A stretch of 64,000 nt of DNA from Jatrophihabitans cynanchi (GTDB lineage: Bacteria; Actinomycetota; Actinomycetes; Mycobacteriales; Jatrophihabitantaceae): NCBI RefSeq assembly GCF_027247405.1, contig NZ_CP097463.1:2232001-2296000 (forward strand). Reading direction: 5' to 3'. This document shows, piece after piece, positions 9,211 to 23,066 of the stretch (the first letter of the stretch is position 1; each line of letters starts with the position of its first letter). The position numbers and the translations under genes were made by a program. The notes beneath the pieces were generated by a model. That model saw only the letters and a list, made by a program, of their open reading frames with translations. It did no database searches and had not been told where the DNA came from.

Positions 9211-10469
9211 AGCCGGATCCCCCCGGCCGATGCCAGTGCCAGCACCGGTTCCCTGGCGTGCTCGGCGATCCGGACGGCGTCGTGCAGCACCGCATCGAAC
9301 TCGGCGCCGATCCGCGCGATGTCGAACTGCTCCTCGGCCAGCGCGCGTGCCCGCTTGCCCAGCACCTGCAGGCCGGCCGGGTCGCGAGTGACCTCCGCGA
9401 TCCAGGACGCGGCCTCGTGCGCCCCGGCGACATCGGGTGTCGCCACGCAACCGCCGGCGCCGGCGACGTCCCGCGCCGCCGGGTTGCCCGCGGGCACCAG
9501 CGCCACGATCGGCCGCCCGGCGGACAGGTAGCTGTGCACCTTGCTCGGGACGGAGAACTGGGCCGCATCGGGTTCGAGCAGCGCGATCACGGCGTCGGCG
9601 CTGGCCAGCACGTCGGGCAGGTCGGCAGCCGGCTGATAGCCCATCAGCCGCACGTCGGCACGTCCCCGCGCCGCGACCGCCAGATCATCGGCGCCGACCC
9701 CCTCGGACACCACGGTCAGCACCGCGTCCACGCCGCGTGCGCGCACCGCGTCCAGCAGTTCCAGCAGCAGCAGCGGGTTGTGCTTGCGCCCCAGGGTGCC
9801 GGCGTACAGCAGCCGGACCGGCTCGACCGGAAGCCCGTTGCGCACCGACCACGCGTTCTCGCGCTCGCCCGGCACCAGGTGATCGACCGGCGCCCAGTTC
9901 GGGATCACCCGCACGTGCCCGGTCGGCACCCCCCAGCGCCGGTACTGCTCGAGGAACCCGTCACCGATGGCGACCACCGAGTCGGCCGCGCGCACCTGCG
10001 CCTGTTCGGCCCGCTGCACCGCGGACGCGATCACCCCGGCCACCGGGCCCGGCAGCCTGCGGCGCGCCTCAGCGGCGACGCCCAGGCTGTAGACGTCCTG
10101 GTGCCACAGCACCCACGGCTGGCGGCGGCGCGCGAAGTAGCGCCGCATCCGGGCCAGCGCGAACAGCGGGACGTTGCAGGCCACGACCACGTCGAAGTGC
10201 TCGCCCTCCAGCGCGCGCTGCCAGGCGCGCGCGTAGCTCAGCTCGAAGCGGGTGCGCCCGACCGGGGAGTACTTGACGAGCGGCTCGCCGGCACTGGTCG
10301 GAGCGAACGCGAGCGTGCGCGGGTCGTCCGATGTCCGCTCCAGCAGTCCGCGCCCGGTGACGTACTGCGCGCAGTAGCCGTGCAGCACGTGATGGCCGCG
10401 CGCCGCCAGGTCCCGGGAGAGCTGCGCCTGGAAGGGGTGGCCGCTGTAGTCATGGAGGTTCACCCGCAC
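9207..10469 (-). CDS. GT4-like glycosyltransferase (WcaI-type)
   Basis: A 420-residue GT-B enzyme. The N-terminus (DYSGHPFQAQLSRDLAARGH) is the acceptor domain. The C-terminal domain has RLLYAGTLGRKHNPLLLLE and a PSKVHSYLSAGRPIVALVP donor-binding helix, the pattern of WcaI-like group 1 glycosyltransferases. It is coupled to the initiating transferase by a four-base overlap and probably adds an early sugar to the lipid-linked intermediate. It is divergent from the tyrosine phosphatase gene, with a promoter region between 10470 and 10522. Confidence 0.85.
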   Translation of the reverse strand: MRVNLHDYSGHPFQAQLSRDLAARGHHVLHGYCAQYVTGRGLLERTSDDPRTLAFAPTSAGEPLVKYSPVGRTRFELSYARAWQRALEGEHFDVVVACNVPLFALARMRRYFARRRQPWVLWHQDVYSLGVAAEARRRLPGPVAGVIASAVQRAEQAQVRAADSVVAIGDGFLEQYRRWGVPTGHVRVIPNWAPVDHLVPGERENAWSVRNGLPVEPVRLLYAGTLGRKHNPLLLLELLDAVRARGVDAVLTVVSEGVGADDLAVAARGRADVRLMGYQPAADLPDVLASADAVIALLEPDAAQFSVPSKVHSYLSAGRPIVALVPAGNPAARDVAGAGGCVATPDVAGAHEAASWIAEVTRDPAGLQVLGKRARALAEEQFDIARIGAEFDAVLHDAVRIAEHAREPVLALASAGGIRL

Positions 10470-10522
10470 GCCCGTCCAACGAGAGAACGTGTTCTGGGTT
10501 GCGCTCGGAGATACTGGCAGGC

Positions 10523-11104
10523 GTGTCGTTCCGCATCCTGGCCGTCTGCACCGGAAACGTGTGCCGCTCGCCGATGGCCGAACTGCTGCTGCGCGACTGG
10601 GCGGATCCGCGCGCCGGGCTGCAGGTGTCCAGCGCCGGCACCCAGGCGCTGGTCGGCCGCACCGTCGACGGCGGCACGGCCGCCGTGCTCCGCCGATGGG
10701 GGCTGGATCCGACCCGGCACCGCGCCCGGCAGCTGACCTCGGCGATGGCCGCGGAGGCCGACCTGATCCTCACCGCCGAACGCGCGCACCGCGACCAGCT
10801 CATCCACGACCTGCCCAGCGCGTTCAAGCGGACGTTCACCATGGCCGAGTTCGCCCGGCTGGCCGAACGGCTGCGCACCAGCGACTCGCCGGCCGCGGCA
10901 GTGGCGGCAGTGGCCGCCGTCGCCGCGGCGCGCGCCGGCGCCGGACCCGTCCCGCCGGACGACGACGACCTGCCCGATCCGTTCGGCTGGACGGCATCGC
11001 GCACCCGGCCGGTGGCCGAGCGGCTCACCGGCATCGTCCAGCTCACCCTGGACGCGCTGAACTTCTCACCGCGGCGCATCCACCGGCTGTCGTCCGGGAC
11101 GTGA
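10523..11104 (+). CDS. Low-molecular-weight protein tyrosine phosphatase
   Basis: A 193-residue protein with the CTGNVCRSPMAE phosphate-binding loop (C-x5-R-S) near the N-terminus and the DPFGW acidic loop (general acid Asp) near the C-terminus. Such phosphatases (Wzb/EpsP type) dephosphorylate bacterial tyrosine kinases controlling exopolysaccharide assembly, which fits the location beside the glycan genes. No tyrosine kinase is visible. GTG 10523 is preferred to TTG 10499. An Ala-rich stretch at about residues 128-142 is an insertion relative to compact family members. Confidence 0.88.
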   Translation: MSFRILAVCTGNVCRSPMAELLLRDWADPRAGLQVSSAGTQALVGRTVDGGTAAVLRRWGLDPTRHRARQLTSAMAAEADLILTAERAHRDQLIHDLPSAFKRTFTMAEFARLAERLRTSDSPAAAVAAVAAVAAARAGAGPVPPDDDDLPDPFGWTASRTRPVAERLTGIVQLTLDALNFSPRRIHRLSSGT

Positions 11105-11137
11105 TCGGCCCACCCGCGCCGGATAGGCTCGCCATTC

Positions 11138-11659
11138 GTGACAGGAGATGCTCGCAAGATCACCGTGGTCGGGGACCCGGTGCTGCACACGCCGACCCGT
11201 GCGGTGACCGAGTTCGGCCCGGAGCTGGACCGGCTGATCGAGGACATGTTCGCCTCCCTCGCGGTCGCGCAGGGCGTGGGGCTGGCCGCCCCGCAGGTCG
11301 GTGTCGACCTGGCCGTGTTCGTCTACGACTGCCCGGACGACGAGGGTGAGCGGCACGTCGGCCACGTGGTGAACCCGACCATCACGACGAGCGGGCCGCC
11401 TGTCGTGCACGAGGAGGGCTGCCTGTCGGTGCCCGGCCCGTACCACGATCTCGCGCGCGCGGCCGAGGCAACCGTGCGCGGGGTCGACAGCACGGGCGCC
11501 CCCGTCGAGGTCAGCGGCACCGGCTACTTCGCCCGCTGCCTGCAGCACGAGACCGACCACCTCAAGGGCGTGCTGTTCATCGACCACCTGCCCCGCAACC
11601 GCCGGCGCCGCGTGCTGCGCGAGATGGAGCCGTTCGAGTGGAACGCGCCGGTGCCGTGA
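11138..11659 (+). CDS. def: Peptide deformylase
   Basis: A 173-residue Fe2+/Zn2+ hydrolase that removes the formyl group from nascent proteins. All three signature motifs are present: GVGLAAPQVG, EGCLSVPG (metal Cys) and HETDHLKG (two metal His and catalytic Glu). Length is normal. Its stop overlaps the start of the acetyltransferase gene by GTGA, suggesting co-translation. Confidence 0.95.
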   Translation: MTGDARKITVVGDPVLHTPTRAVTEFGPELDRLIEDMFASLAVAQGVGLAAPQVGVDLAVFVYDCPDDEGERHVGHVVNPTITTSGPPVVHEEGCLSVPGPYHDLARAAEATVRGVDSTGAPVEVSGTGYFARCLQHETDHLKGVLFIDHLPRNRRRRVLREMEPFEWNAPVP

Positions 11660-12198
11660 GCTCGCTGCTGCGGCTCGTCCGCGCCGACATCGAGGCGAGC
11701 ACGCACCCGAACTTCCGGCTCTACGGCGACGCGGTGTTCTGGCGCCGCGCGCTCGGCAAGCTGGCGCTGAGCCCGAACGTGCGCGCGGTCGTGACGTTCC
11801 GGATCGCGCACGCGCTCGCCGAACGCGGCCTGCTGCCGGTGGCGCTGTGGCTGCGCGCCCGGGCGCTGCGGCGCAGCGGCGCGGAGCTTCACCCGGCCGC
11901 GACCATCGGCCCCGGACTGCTGCTGGTGCACTCGGCCGGGGTGGTGATCGGGCCCGAGGTGGTGATCGGTGCGCGGGCCCGGATCCACCAGGGCGTCACG
12001 CTCGGTGAGCCGGTGCCCGTCGGCGACGGGCGGTGGGCGGCGCCGCGGGTGGGCGACGACGTCGTGCTCGGCGCGCACGCGGTGCTGCTCGGTGACATCA
12101 CGGTGGGCGACGGCGCGCGCGTGGGCGCGAACGCGGTGGTCACCCGCGACGTCCCGGCCGGCGCGACCGTGGCCGGCGTCCCCGCCCGCCCGATCTGA
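11656..12198 (+). CDS. Serine O-acetyltransferase-like hexapeptide transferase
   Basis: A 180-residue left-handed beta-helix protein. N-terminal helices (RADIEASTHPNFRLYG) precede hexapeptide repeats with HPAATIGPGLLLVHSAGVVIG and a final NAVVTRDVPAGATVAGVPARP, as in CysE/SAT. It would acetylate serine for cysteine synthesis. No cysK lies next to it, and its position after surface-glycan genes means another acceptor, such as a sugar, is possible. GTG 11656 gives the normal N-terminus. Confidence 0.8.
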   Translation: MSSLLRLVRADIEASTHPNFRLYGDAVFWRRALGKLALSPNVRAVVTFRIAHALAERGLLPVALWLRARALRRSGAELHPAATIGPGLLLVHSAGVVIGPEVVIGARARIHQGVTLGEPVPVGDGRWAAPRVGDDVVLGAHAVLLGDITVGDGARVGANAVVTRDVPAGATVAGVPARPI

Positions 12199-12247
12199 CC
12201 GATCGTGCAGGCCGCGATCGCGCAACCCGCGCGCCGTGCCGAGCCGC

Positions 12248-14529
<2,282 letters not shown>

Positions 14530-14580
14530 GGAACTCCCCAATCCATCACTGCGGGCGGAGGTTCCAGGATACCGGCAGGC

Positions 14581-15657
14581 TCAGCGGCGGTTTCCCGCAC
14601 GCTTGCGCACTTGGCGCTCCAGCTCCTCGTGCAGGTTGCGCGCCCAGATCTGCGGCGAGAGGCGGCTGCCCAGCGCGCGGCTGCCGTCGGACATCTCGCC
14701 CAGCCGTTTCGCACCGAGCGCGCTCATCCGGGCCATCGCCTCGGCCAGTTCGTCCACGTCGCCCGCCGGCACCGTCCAGCCGTTGAAGTTGTCCTGCAGC
14801 AGGTGCGGCACCGCGCCGACGCCGTCGGAACAGATCAGCGGCAGCCCGGCGGCGGCAGCCTCGTGCACCACGACGCCGTACCACTCGATGTGCGAGGGAA
14901 GGATCAGGCAGGACGAGGTGTGCATCAGCTCGGCGAGCTGCTCGGGCTGCACGAACCCCAGCAGCCGCACCCCGTCGATGCCCTCGAACGCGCCGGCGAG
15001 CGGGCCGCCGCCGGCCACGTCCAGGCCCCAGGGCTGCTCGGTGGTCGCGCGGTAGCGCCGGTACGCCTCGGCCAGCTCGGCAGGCGCCTTGTGCCAGATC
15101 AGCCGCCCGGTGAACAGGAACCGGCGCCGCTCGGCGAGCTCGTCCGCATCGCGCGGTCCGCGGTCGAACAGCTCGGTGTCGGCGGAGTTCGCGCCCCGGA
15201 TGATGTCCCCGCCGCCGAAGCCGATCCGGCGCGCGAACCGCTCGGCGCGCTCGCCGGGCACCCACGCGCACTCGAACAGCGGGTCGACGTAGACGTGGTG
15301 CGCGAGCAGGCCGGCCCACTGCTTGGCGCTGCCGTGCCAGAAGTTGCTGGTGAACATCACCCGCAACGCGCGATCGCGTTGGGACCGCATGACCGCGCGG
15401 TACCCCTTGCCGTCCCACGACCACATGATCACGACGTCCGGCGCGAACCGCTCGACCAACGGCTGCAGCACCTCGGGGCCCGGCATCGTCGCCCAGACGT
15501 GCCGCTGCAGCGAGTGGGCGAACCGGCTCTTGTCGAACGGCGCGTAGGCCATCGAGTCCGGGTGCACGAGCAGCAGCTCGTCACCCAGGTCGCTGAGCGC
15601 CCGGAAGCAGGTGTCCTGGTAGGCCGTCAGACCGGTCATCAGCACCGCGATGCGCAC
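14581..15657 (-). CDS. GT4-family glycosyltransferase
   Basis: A 358-residue GT-B protein with FLFTGRLIWHKAPAELAEAY (donor-domain entry) and the E-x7-E type motif in ILPSHIEWYGVVVHEAAAAGLPLI, the signature of group 1 glycosyltransferases. It sits alone between ask and gabT, away from the main glycan cluster, and could serve the same or another glycoconjugate. Donor and acceptor are unknown. Confidence 0.85.
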   Translation of the reverse strand: MRIAVLMTGLTAYQDTCFRALSDLGDELLLVHPDSMAYAPFDKSRFAHSLQRHVWATMPGPEVLQPLVERFAPDVVIMWSWDGKGYRAVMRSQRDRALRVMFTSNFWHGSAKQWAGLLAHHVYVDPLFECAWVPGERAERFARRIGFGGGDIIRGANSADTELFDRGPRDADELAERRRFLFTGRLIWHKAPAELAEAYRRYRATTEQPWGLDVAGGGPLAGAFEGIDGVRLLGFVQPEQLAELMHTSSCLILPSHIEWYGVVVHEAAAAGLPLICSDGVGAVPHLLQDNFNGWTVPAGDVDELAEAMARMSALGAKRLGEMSDGSRALGSRLSPQIWARNLHEELERQVRKRAGNRR

Positions 15658-15717
15658 GCCGATTCCCCTTCCGCCGCCGGCGTCGCGACGATAGCCCGAC
15701 CGCGCGGGGTGCGCATC

Positions 15718-17049
15718 TCAGACGGACGCGGCGAACGCCTCCTCCAGCACGCCCAGGCCCTCGCCGAGCAGGCCGTCGCCGATCACCAGCGGCGGCAGGA
15801 AGCGCAGCACGTTGCCGAACGTTCCGCACGTCAGCGTGATCAGCCCGCGCTGGTGGCACGCGGCCGACACCGCGGCGGTCAGCGCCGGGTTGGGGGCGTG
15901 CGAGCCGCCGCCGTCGACGAGTTCGACGGCGAGCATGGCCCCGCGCCCACGCACCTCGCCGATCACGTCGAACTTCTCGGCCAGCGCGGCCAGCCGCGGG
16001 CGCATGATCGCCTCGATCCGCCGCGCGGCGCCGCACAGGTCCTCGGCCGCCATCGTCTCGATCGCCGCCAGCGCCGCCGCGCACGCGACCGGGTTGCCGC
16101 CGTACGTGCCGCCGAGGCCGCCGGCATGCACCGCGTCCATCAGCTCGGCCCGGCCGGTCACCGCGGCAAGCGGCAGGCCGCCGGCGATGCCCTTCGCGGT
16201 GGTGATCAGGTCCGGCACCACGCCCTCGAACTCGCAGGCGAACCAGTCGCCGGTGCGGCAGAAGCCGGACTGGATCTCGTCGGCGATGAACACGATCCCG
16301 TGCTCGGTGCACCACTGCGCGACCCGGGCCAGGAAGCCCGGCGCCGGAACGATGAAGCCGCCCTCACCCTGGATCGGCTCGATCAGCACCGCGGCCGTGT
16401 TCTGCTCGCCGACCTGCGCGTGCACCAGTTCGGCGAACTCGGCGAACGCCTCGTCGCTGCAGTGTTCCGGACCGGTCGGCCAGCGGTACGGGTACGCCAT
16501 CGGCACCCGGTAGATCTCGGACGCGAACGGCCCGAAGCCTTGCTTGTACGGCATGTTCTTCGCGGTCAGCGCCATCGTCAGGTTGGTGCGCCCGTGGTAG
16601 GCGTGATCGAACGCGACGACCGCCTGCCTGCCGGTCGCGTGCCGTGCGACCTTGACGGCGTTCTCCACGGCCTCGGCGCCGGAGTTGAACAGCGCCGAGC
16701 GCTTCTCGTGGCTGCCGGGCGTCAGCTCGTTCAGCTTCTCGGCCACGGCCACGTACTCCTCGTACGGGGTGACCATGAAGCAGGTGTGCGTGAAGTCGGC
16801 GACCTGCTCCCGCACCGCCTCGACGACCCGTGGCGCGGAGTTGCCCACCGAGGTGACCGCGATGCCGGAACCGAAGTCGATCAGCTGGTTCCCGTCGACG
16901 TCGACCACGATGCCGCCGCCGGCCCGCTCGACGTACACCGGCAGTGTGGTGCCCACTCCGCTCGCCACGGACGCGCTCTTGCGCGCGTGCAGCTCGAGCG
17001 AACGAGGCCCCGGGATCGCCGACTTCAGCAACCGCTTCTGCTCAACCAC
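15718..17049 (-). CDS. gabT: 4-aminobutyrate aminotransferase
   Basis: A 443-residue class III PLP aminotransferase moving the amino group from GABA to 2-oxoglutarate. LFNSGAEAVENAVKVAR (phosphate site), FDHAYHGRTNLTMALT, IADEIQSGFCRTGDWF (PLP-contacting Asp) and the Lys in TTAKGIAGGLPLAAV are in order. GTG 17049 follows GAGAAGG with 9-base spacing; GTG 17067 overlaps the biotinyl gene stop. The downstream aldehyde dehydrogenase and the small biotinyl gene suggest a GABA or polyamine catabolic unit. Confidence 0.92.
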   Translation of the reverse strand: MVEQKRLLKSAIPGPRSLELHARKSASVASGVGTTLPVYVERAGGGIVVDVDGNQLIDFGSGIAVTSVGNSAPRVVEAVREQVADFTHTCFMVTPYEEYVAVAEKLNELTPGSHEKRSALFNSGAEAVENAVKVARHATGRQAVVAFDHAYHGRTNLTMALTAKNMPYKQGFGPFASEIYRVPMAYPYRWPTGPEHCSDEAFAEFAELVHAQVGEQNTAAVLIEPIQGEGGFIVPAPGFLARVAQWCTEHGIVFIADEIQSGFCRTGDWFACEFEGVVPDLITTAKGIAGGLPLAAVTGRAELMDAVHAGGLGGTYGGNPVACAAALAAIETMAAEDLCGAARRIEAIMRPRLAALAEKFDVIGEVRGRGAMLAVELVDGGGSHAPNPALTAAVSAACHQRGLITLTCGTFGNVLRFLPPLVIGDGLLGEGLGVLEEAFAASV

Positions 17050-17063
17050 GTCGCCAACCCTTC

Positions 17064-17288
17064 TCACCCGGTGTCGATCACCGCGATGACATCGCCCTCA
17101 CCGATCGCGTCGCCCGCGCGCACCGCGACCTCGCGGACCACGCCGGTGACCTCGGCCAGCACCGGGATCTCCATCTTCATCGACTCGAGGATCACCAGCG
17201 TGTCGGCCGGCTCCACCCGGTCACCGACCCCGACGGCGACCGACCCGATGGTGGCGACGAGCTCCGCGGTGATCTCATGGCTTCGCAC
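17064..17288 (-). CDS. Free-standing biotinyl/lipoyl attachment domain protein
   Basis: A 74-residue protein that is essentially one biotinyl domain, with the attachment motif ESMKMEIP (Lys is the biotinylation site) and GDRVEPADTLVILE before it. Free-standing BCCP-like proteins are known in actinobacteria. It lies directly before gabT on the same strand, with no carboxylase subunit nearby, so it would have to serve a partner encoded elsewhere. Confidence 0.85.
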   Translation of the reverse strand: MRSHEITAELVATIGSVAVGVGDRVEPADTLVILESMKMEIPVLAEVTGVVREVAVRAGDAIGEGDVIAVIDTG

Positions 17289-17331
17289 TGCTGCAGGTTA
17301 GGGCCGCGAGCCGCCGAACCGTCTCGAGGCC

Positions 17332-18762
17332 CTAGAACTCGATGTTGTGCATGACGTGCTTGATGCGGGTGTAGTCCTCCAGGCCGTACACCGACAGGTC
17401 CTTGCCGTAGCCGGAGTGCTTGAACCCGCCGTGCGGCATCTCGGCGACGATCGGGATGTGCGCGTTGACCCAGACGCAGCCGAAGTCGAGCCGCCGCGAG
17501 ACGCGCATCGCGCGGCCGTGGTCCTTCGTCCAGACCGAGGACGCCAGGCCGTACTCGATGTCGTTCGCCCAGCGCACCGCCTCGTCCTCGTCGGTGAACT
17601 TCTGCACGGTGATGACCGGACCGAAGATCTCGTTCTGCACGGCGTCGTCATCCTGCTTCATGCCGGCCAGCACGGTGGGCTGCCAGAAGAACCCCCGCTC
17701 CCCCTGGCGCGCACCACCGGCGAGCAGCTGCGCATGGTCGGGCAGCCGCTGGAAGAAGCCGCCGACCCGCTCCAGCTGGTTGGCGTTGTTCAGCGGCCCG
17801 TACAGCACGTCGGCGTCGTCGGGCATGCCGGTCTTGGTGTTCTTCGCCTGCTCGGCAAGGGCGTCTGCCAGGTCGGACGCGATGCCGGGACCGGCGAGCA
17901 CCCGGGTGGCCGCGGTGCAGTCCTGGCCGGCGTTGAAGTAGCCGGCGATCGCGATGTTCTCCGCCGCGTACTCGATGTCCGCGTCGTCGAACACGATCAC
18001 CGGAGCCTTTCCGCCGAGCTCCAGGTGGGTGCGCTTGAGGTCCTTGGCCGCCGCCTCGGCCACCTCGTACCCGGCTCGCGTGGAGCCGGTGATCGACACC
18101 ATCGCGGGCGTCTTGTGGCTGACGAGTGCCCGACCGGTGTCACGGTCGCCGCACACCACGTTGAAGATGCCGGGCGGGAAGAACTCGGCAGCGATCTCGG
18201 CCATCAGCGTGGACGAGACCGGGGTGGTGTCCGAGGGCTTGAGCACCACGCAGTTGCCGGCGGCCAGGGCGGGCGCGATCTTCCAGACCGCCATCATCAT
18301 CGGGTAGTTCCACGGCGCGACCTGGCCGACGACGCCGACCGGCTCGCGCCGGATGTAGGAGGTGTGCCCGGCCAGGTACTCGCCGGCGCTGCGGCCCTCG
18401 AGCAGCCGCGCGGCACCGGCGAAGAACCGGAGCTGGTCGATCGCGGGCGGCACCTCTTCGGTGCGGGTCAGCTCGATCGGCTTGCCGGTGTTCTCGCACT
18501 CCGCCGCGATGATCTCCTCGGCGCGCTCCTCCATCGCGTCGGCGAACTTCAGCAGCGCCCGTTGCCGCTCGGACGGGGTGACGTCGCGCCACGACTCGAA
18601 CGCGGTTGCGGCGGCGCGATACGCGGCGTCGACGTCCTCCGGGCCGGACAGCGGCGCCGAGCCGAACACCTCTCCGGTGGCCGGGTTGACCAGGTCGGTG
18701 CGCCGGCCGGCCGCTGCCTCGGCCGGCTTGCCGTCGATGAAGTTCTGCACGTTACGAGCCAT
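17332..18762 (-). CDS. Aldehyde dehydrogenase (gamma-aminobutyraldehyde dehydrogenase-like)
   Basis: A 476-residue NAD(P)-dependent aldehyde dehydrogenase. [20 protein letters not shown] is the cofactor region, LELGGKAP carries the catalytic Glu and [10 protein letters not shown] the catalytic Cys. The pattern resembles aminobutyraldehyde/betaine aldehyde dehydrogenases; with gabT it could oxidise 4-aminobutanal from putrescine to GABA. ATG 18762 has GAGG seven bases upstream; an upstream N-terminal extension of about 100 residues is unsupported. It is divergent from leuA. Confidence 0.9.
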   Translation of the reverse strand: MARNVQNFIDGKPAEAAAGRRTDLVNPATGEVFGSAPLSGPEDVDAAYRAAATAFESWRDVTPSERQRALLKFADAMEERAEEIIAAECENTGKPIELTRTEEVPPAIDQLRFFAGAARLLEGRSAGEYLAGHTSYIRREPVGVVGQVAPWNYPMMMAVWKIAPALAAGNCVVLKPSDTTPVSSTLMAEIAAEFFPPGIFNVVCGDRDTGRALVSHKTPAMVSITGSTRAGYEVAEAAAKDLKRTHLELGGKAPVIVFDDADIEYAAENIAIAGYFNAGQDCTAATRVLAGPGIASDLADALAEQAKNTKTGMPDDADVLYGPLNNANQLERVGGFFQRLPDHAQLLAGGARQGERGFFWQPTVLAGMKQDDDAVQNEIFGPVITVQKFTDEDEAVRWANDIEYGLASSVWTKDHGRAMRVSRRLDFGCVWVNAHIPIVAEMPHGGFKHSGYGKDLSVYGLEDYTRIKHVMHNIEF

Positions 18763-18885
18763 TACCAACCTCATAGCTGCCTGTGGCGACGGATTCAGCA
18801 TTGTTCTACCCGTTGGACAACGAAAAGGGAAGGTTAGCCGCCTGCCCGACCCAACGGCGAGCGATCCTGATACGCTGCAGCCACC

Positions 18886-20758
<1,873 letters not shown>

Positions 20759-20766
20759 GGACCTGG

Positions 20767-21744
20767 TCAGCTCAGCCGGGCGACCGGCGGTTCGGTGGAG
20801 AAGTCGATCGTGGCACTCACCGGGGCCGCGACGGCGCTCTTGCGCGACACGATGTGCCGTCCCGCCGTGGCCCGGTACTCGAGGCTGAAGGTGAGCCGGC
20901 CGGATGCGTGCACCAGATCGGCATGGCGGTCATCGACGGTGTAGCTGAGCGCGCCGTACCCGGCCGGCTGCTGCCAGCGCGCCGTCCCGGTCCGCAGGCC
21001 GGGCAGCGCGCTGCGCGGGATCCGCTGCGGGCAGTCCGCGGGCGCCAGCGAGCGGGAGCTCACGCAGCGGCCGAGCGCGCTCTGCAGCGCGGCGGTGGCG
21101 GCCGACCGGCCGTCCGGGGTCAGCACGGCCTGCGGGCTCACCATCGCCGGCGCGTCCGGGTCGGTGAACACCGCGGTGCTCGGCGTCAGCGCGAAGTCGC
21201 TTTGGGTCGAGCCGAAGGTGAGCACGCCGGGGAACATCCACACCTCGCCGGTGTCCGCCAGCGGGACGCCGAGCGCGGTCGGTGCAGGCAGGTAGCTGGC
21301 CCCGCTGACCTCGACGTTGACGGCGACACTCGGCAGCGCCCAGCCGGTGCCACGCCGGATGACGTTGATCTCGTCGTCGACCGGCGTCTGCCCGAGCAGG
21401 TACTTCACCCGCACCACCGCGCCGTAGTCGCCCGAACGCGAGTCGACGACGGTGATGTCGTGGATCGGCGCCAACTCCTGCTGGCTGTGCAGCACCTGCG
21501 GGGTGAGCCGGCTGCGGTCCGCGGGCGCGGTGCCCATCGCCAGCGCGGCGGCCGCGTCGCTGCGCGCCAGGGCGCGCAGGTACGAGACGACGATCGAGGT
21601 CGCGCTCGGACCTCGGTTGCTCGCCCCGTACACGAGATAGCCGGAGGCCACCAGCACCGCGATCAGGGCGACGGCACCGCTGAACACGTAGAGCCGGCGG
21701 CGGGTCGCGGCCGGGACGGCGGGTGCGGGTGGTGGTGCGCTCAT
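20767..21744 (-). CDS. Membrane-anchored protein downstream of mycosin (paralogue of 23063-24025)
   Basis: A 325-residue protein with one N-terminal transmembrane helix (about 17-40) and a large extracytoplasmic part. After the helix comes an SYLRALARSDAAAALAMG segment; the paralogue upstream of mycosin has GYLAALADSDAPAALAFG at the same place, followed by a matching QQELAPIHDITVVD / QQRIAPIRRVQVVS stretch. ATG 21744 overlaps the protease stop by ATGA. I do not recognise the domain; membrane anchoring and coupling to a secreted protease suggest a joint envelope function. Confidence 0.75.
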   Translation of the reverse strand: MSAPPPAPAVPAATRRRLYVFSGAVALIAVLVASGYLVYGASNRGPSATSIVVSYLRALARSDAAAALAMGTAPADRSRLTPQVLHSQQELAPIHDITVVDSRSGDYGAVVRVKYLLGQTPVDDEINVIRRGTGWALPSVAVNVEVSGASYLPAPTALGVPLADTGEVWMFPGVLTFGSTQSDFALTPSTAVFTDPDAPAMVSPQAVLTPDGRSAATAALQSALGRCVSSRSLAPADCPQRIPRSALPGLRTGTARWQQPAGYGALSYTVDDRHADLVHASGRLTFSLEYRATAGRHIVSRKSAVAAPVSATIDFSTEPPVARLS

Positions 21745-23066
21745 TCCGGGGCCGTCCGCTCGATGATCGCGTGCCACTGCACGCCGTCGTCGTCGACCTG
21801 TACCCGCGGTCCGGCCGGGGTCGGCGGAACCGGCGGCTCGGCCGGCCGGCGGCGCAGCAGGGCCACGACGGCGAGCGCGATCAGGGCGAGCAGCCCGGCC
21901 AGCGCGACCGCGAGCGCACCGAGCACGCGGGGCACCAGCAGCCGCGGCGAGCTCCCGATCCGGAACTCGCCTGTCGAGCCGATCTGCTTGGCCGCCGGCG
22001 CCGGGGGCTTGACCCGCGCGGCCTTCGCGAACGCATTCGCCCGGGCCGCGAACGGTGCTGCGGCGGCATAGATCGGGTTGGGCGCGCCGGCCGGCACCGT
22101 GGCCGTCACCGCCCGGTAGCCGTCGAGCTGCCCCCAGCCGTAGGCCGGATCGGGCTTGCTGCGCCGCCCGTCCAGGGTGGCCAGCACGCGGGCGATCACC
22201 TGCTGCCCGGTGAGCTTGGGATGCTTGGACCACACCAGGGCGACGACGGCCGAGGCGATCGCGGTGGCCTGGCTGGTCCCGTTGCCGGCGTAGGCGAGCC
22301 CGGCGACCCGGCTCAGCGACGGGACGTTCACGCCCGGCGCGGTGAACGCGACATACGGGTGTCGCGAGGAGAAGGGCGCGTGCTCGCCGCTGCGGTCGGT
22401 CGCACCGACGGCCACCACGCCGAGACAGACGCCCGGCTCCTCGACGGCGTTGTCGCCCTTGCCGCGGTTGCCGGCCGCGGCGAGTACCACGGCCCCCTTG
22501 CGCAGCGCGTAGAAGACGGCGGCCTGCTCGTCCGCCGCGCACGGCTCGCTGTCGCTGGACGGGTCGCGACGCCCGCCGAGCGACATGCTGATCACGTCGG
22601 CGCCGTGGTCAGCGGCCCACCGGATCGCCGCGCCGAGATGGTCGTCGCTGGAGGCGTCCGACGTGCCGCTGAGCGGGACCGCGATCGGCAGCACGCGCGC
22701 GTCCGGGGCGATGCCGGTGATCCCGAGCGTGCCCGGCCTGCCCACCATGATCGAGGCCATCGCGGTGCCGTGCCCGAACTCGTCCTGTTGCCGGTCGGTG
22801 CGTCCGTCACCGCTTCGGCCGAAGTCGGTGCCGGCCAGCACCCGGCCGCGCAGTTCGGGCAGCGCGGCGTTGACGCCGGTGTCGATCTCGGCGATCCGGA
22901 TGCCCTGCCCGCGCGCGCCCTGCGACCACAATCGCGGGATCTGCCAGGTGTCGAACCAGTATTCGGGAGCATCGGGCGGTCCGGGTGCCGCCACCGCCGG
23001 CACGGTACCGAGCAGCAGCCCGGCGGCGAGCGCCACCGCGGCCAGCCGCCGCCCGCCGCGGCTCAT
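21741..23066 (-). CDS. S8 subtilisin-like serine protease, mycosin type
   Basis: A 441-residue exported protease. A signal peptide (about 1-27), the catalytic triad in IAEIDTGVN (Asp62), EFGHGTAMAS (His99) and GNGTSQATA (Ser265), and a C-terminal transmembrane helix (about 387-412) with a short cytoplasmic tail match the mycosin (MycP) layout of type VII secretion. No ESX genes (EccB-E, WXG100) are in the window. It overlaps genes on both sides by ATGA, all following recR, an unusual placement. Confidence 0.9.
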   Translation of the reverse strand: MSRGGRRLAAVALAAGLLLGTVPAVAAPGPPDAPEYWFDTWQIPRLWSQGARGQGIRIAEIDTGVNAALPELRGRVLAGTDFGRSGDGRTDRQQDEFGHGTAMASIMVGRPGTLGITGIAPDARVLPIAVPLSGTSDASSDDHLGAAIRWAADHGADVISMSLGGRRDPSSDSEPCAADEQAAVFYALRKGAVVLAAAGNRGKGDNAVEEPGVCLGVVAVGATDRSGEHAPFSSRHPYVAFTAPGVNVPSLSRVAGLAYAGNGTSQATAIASAVVALVWSKHPKLTGQQVIARVLATLDGRRSKPDPAYGWGQLDGYRAVTATVPAGAPNPIYAAAAPFAARANAFAKAARVKPPAPAAKQIGSTGEFRIGSSPRLLVPRVLGALAVALAGLLALIALAVVALLRRRPAEPPVPPTPAGPRVQVDDDGVQWHAIIERTAPE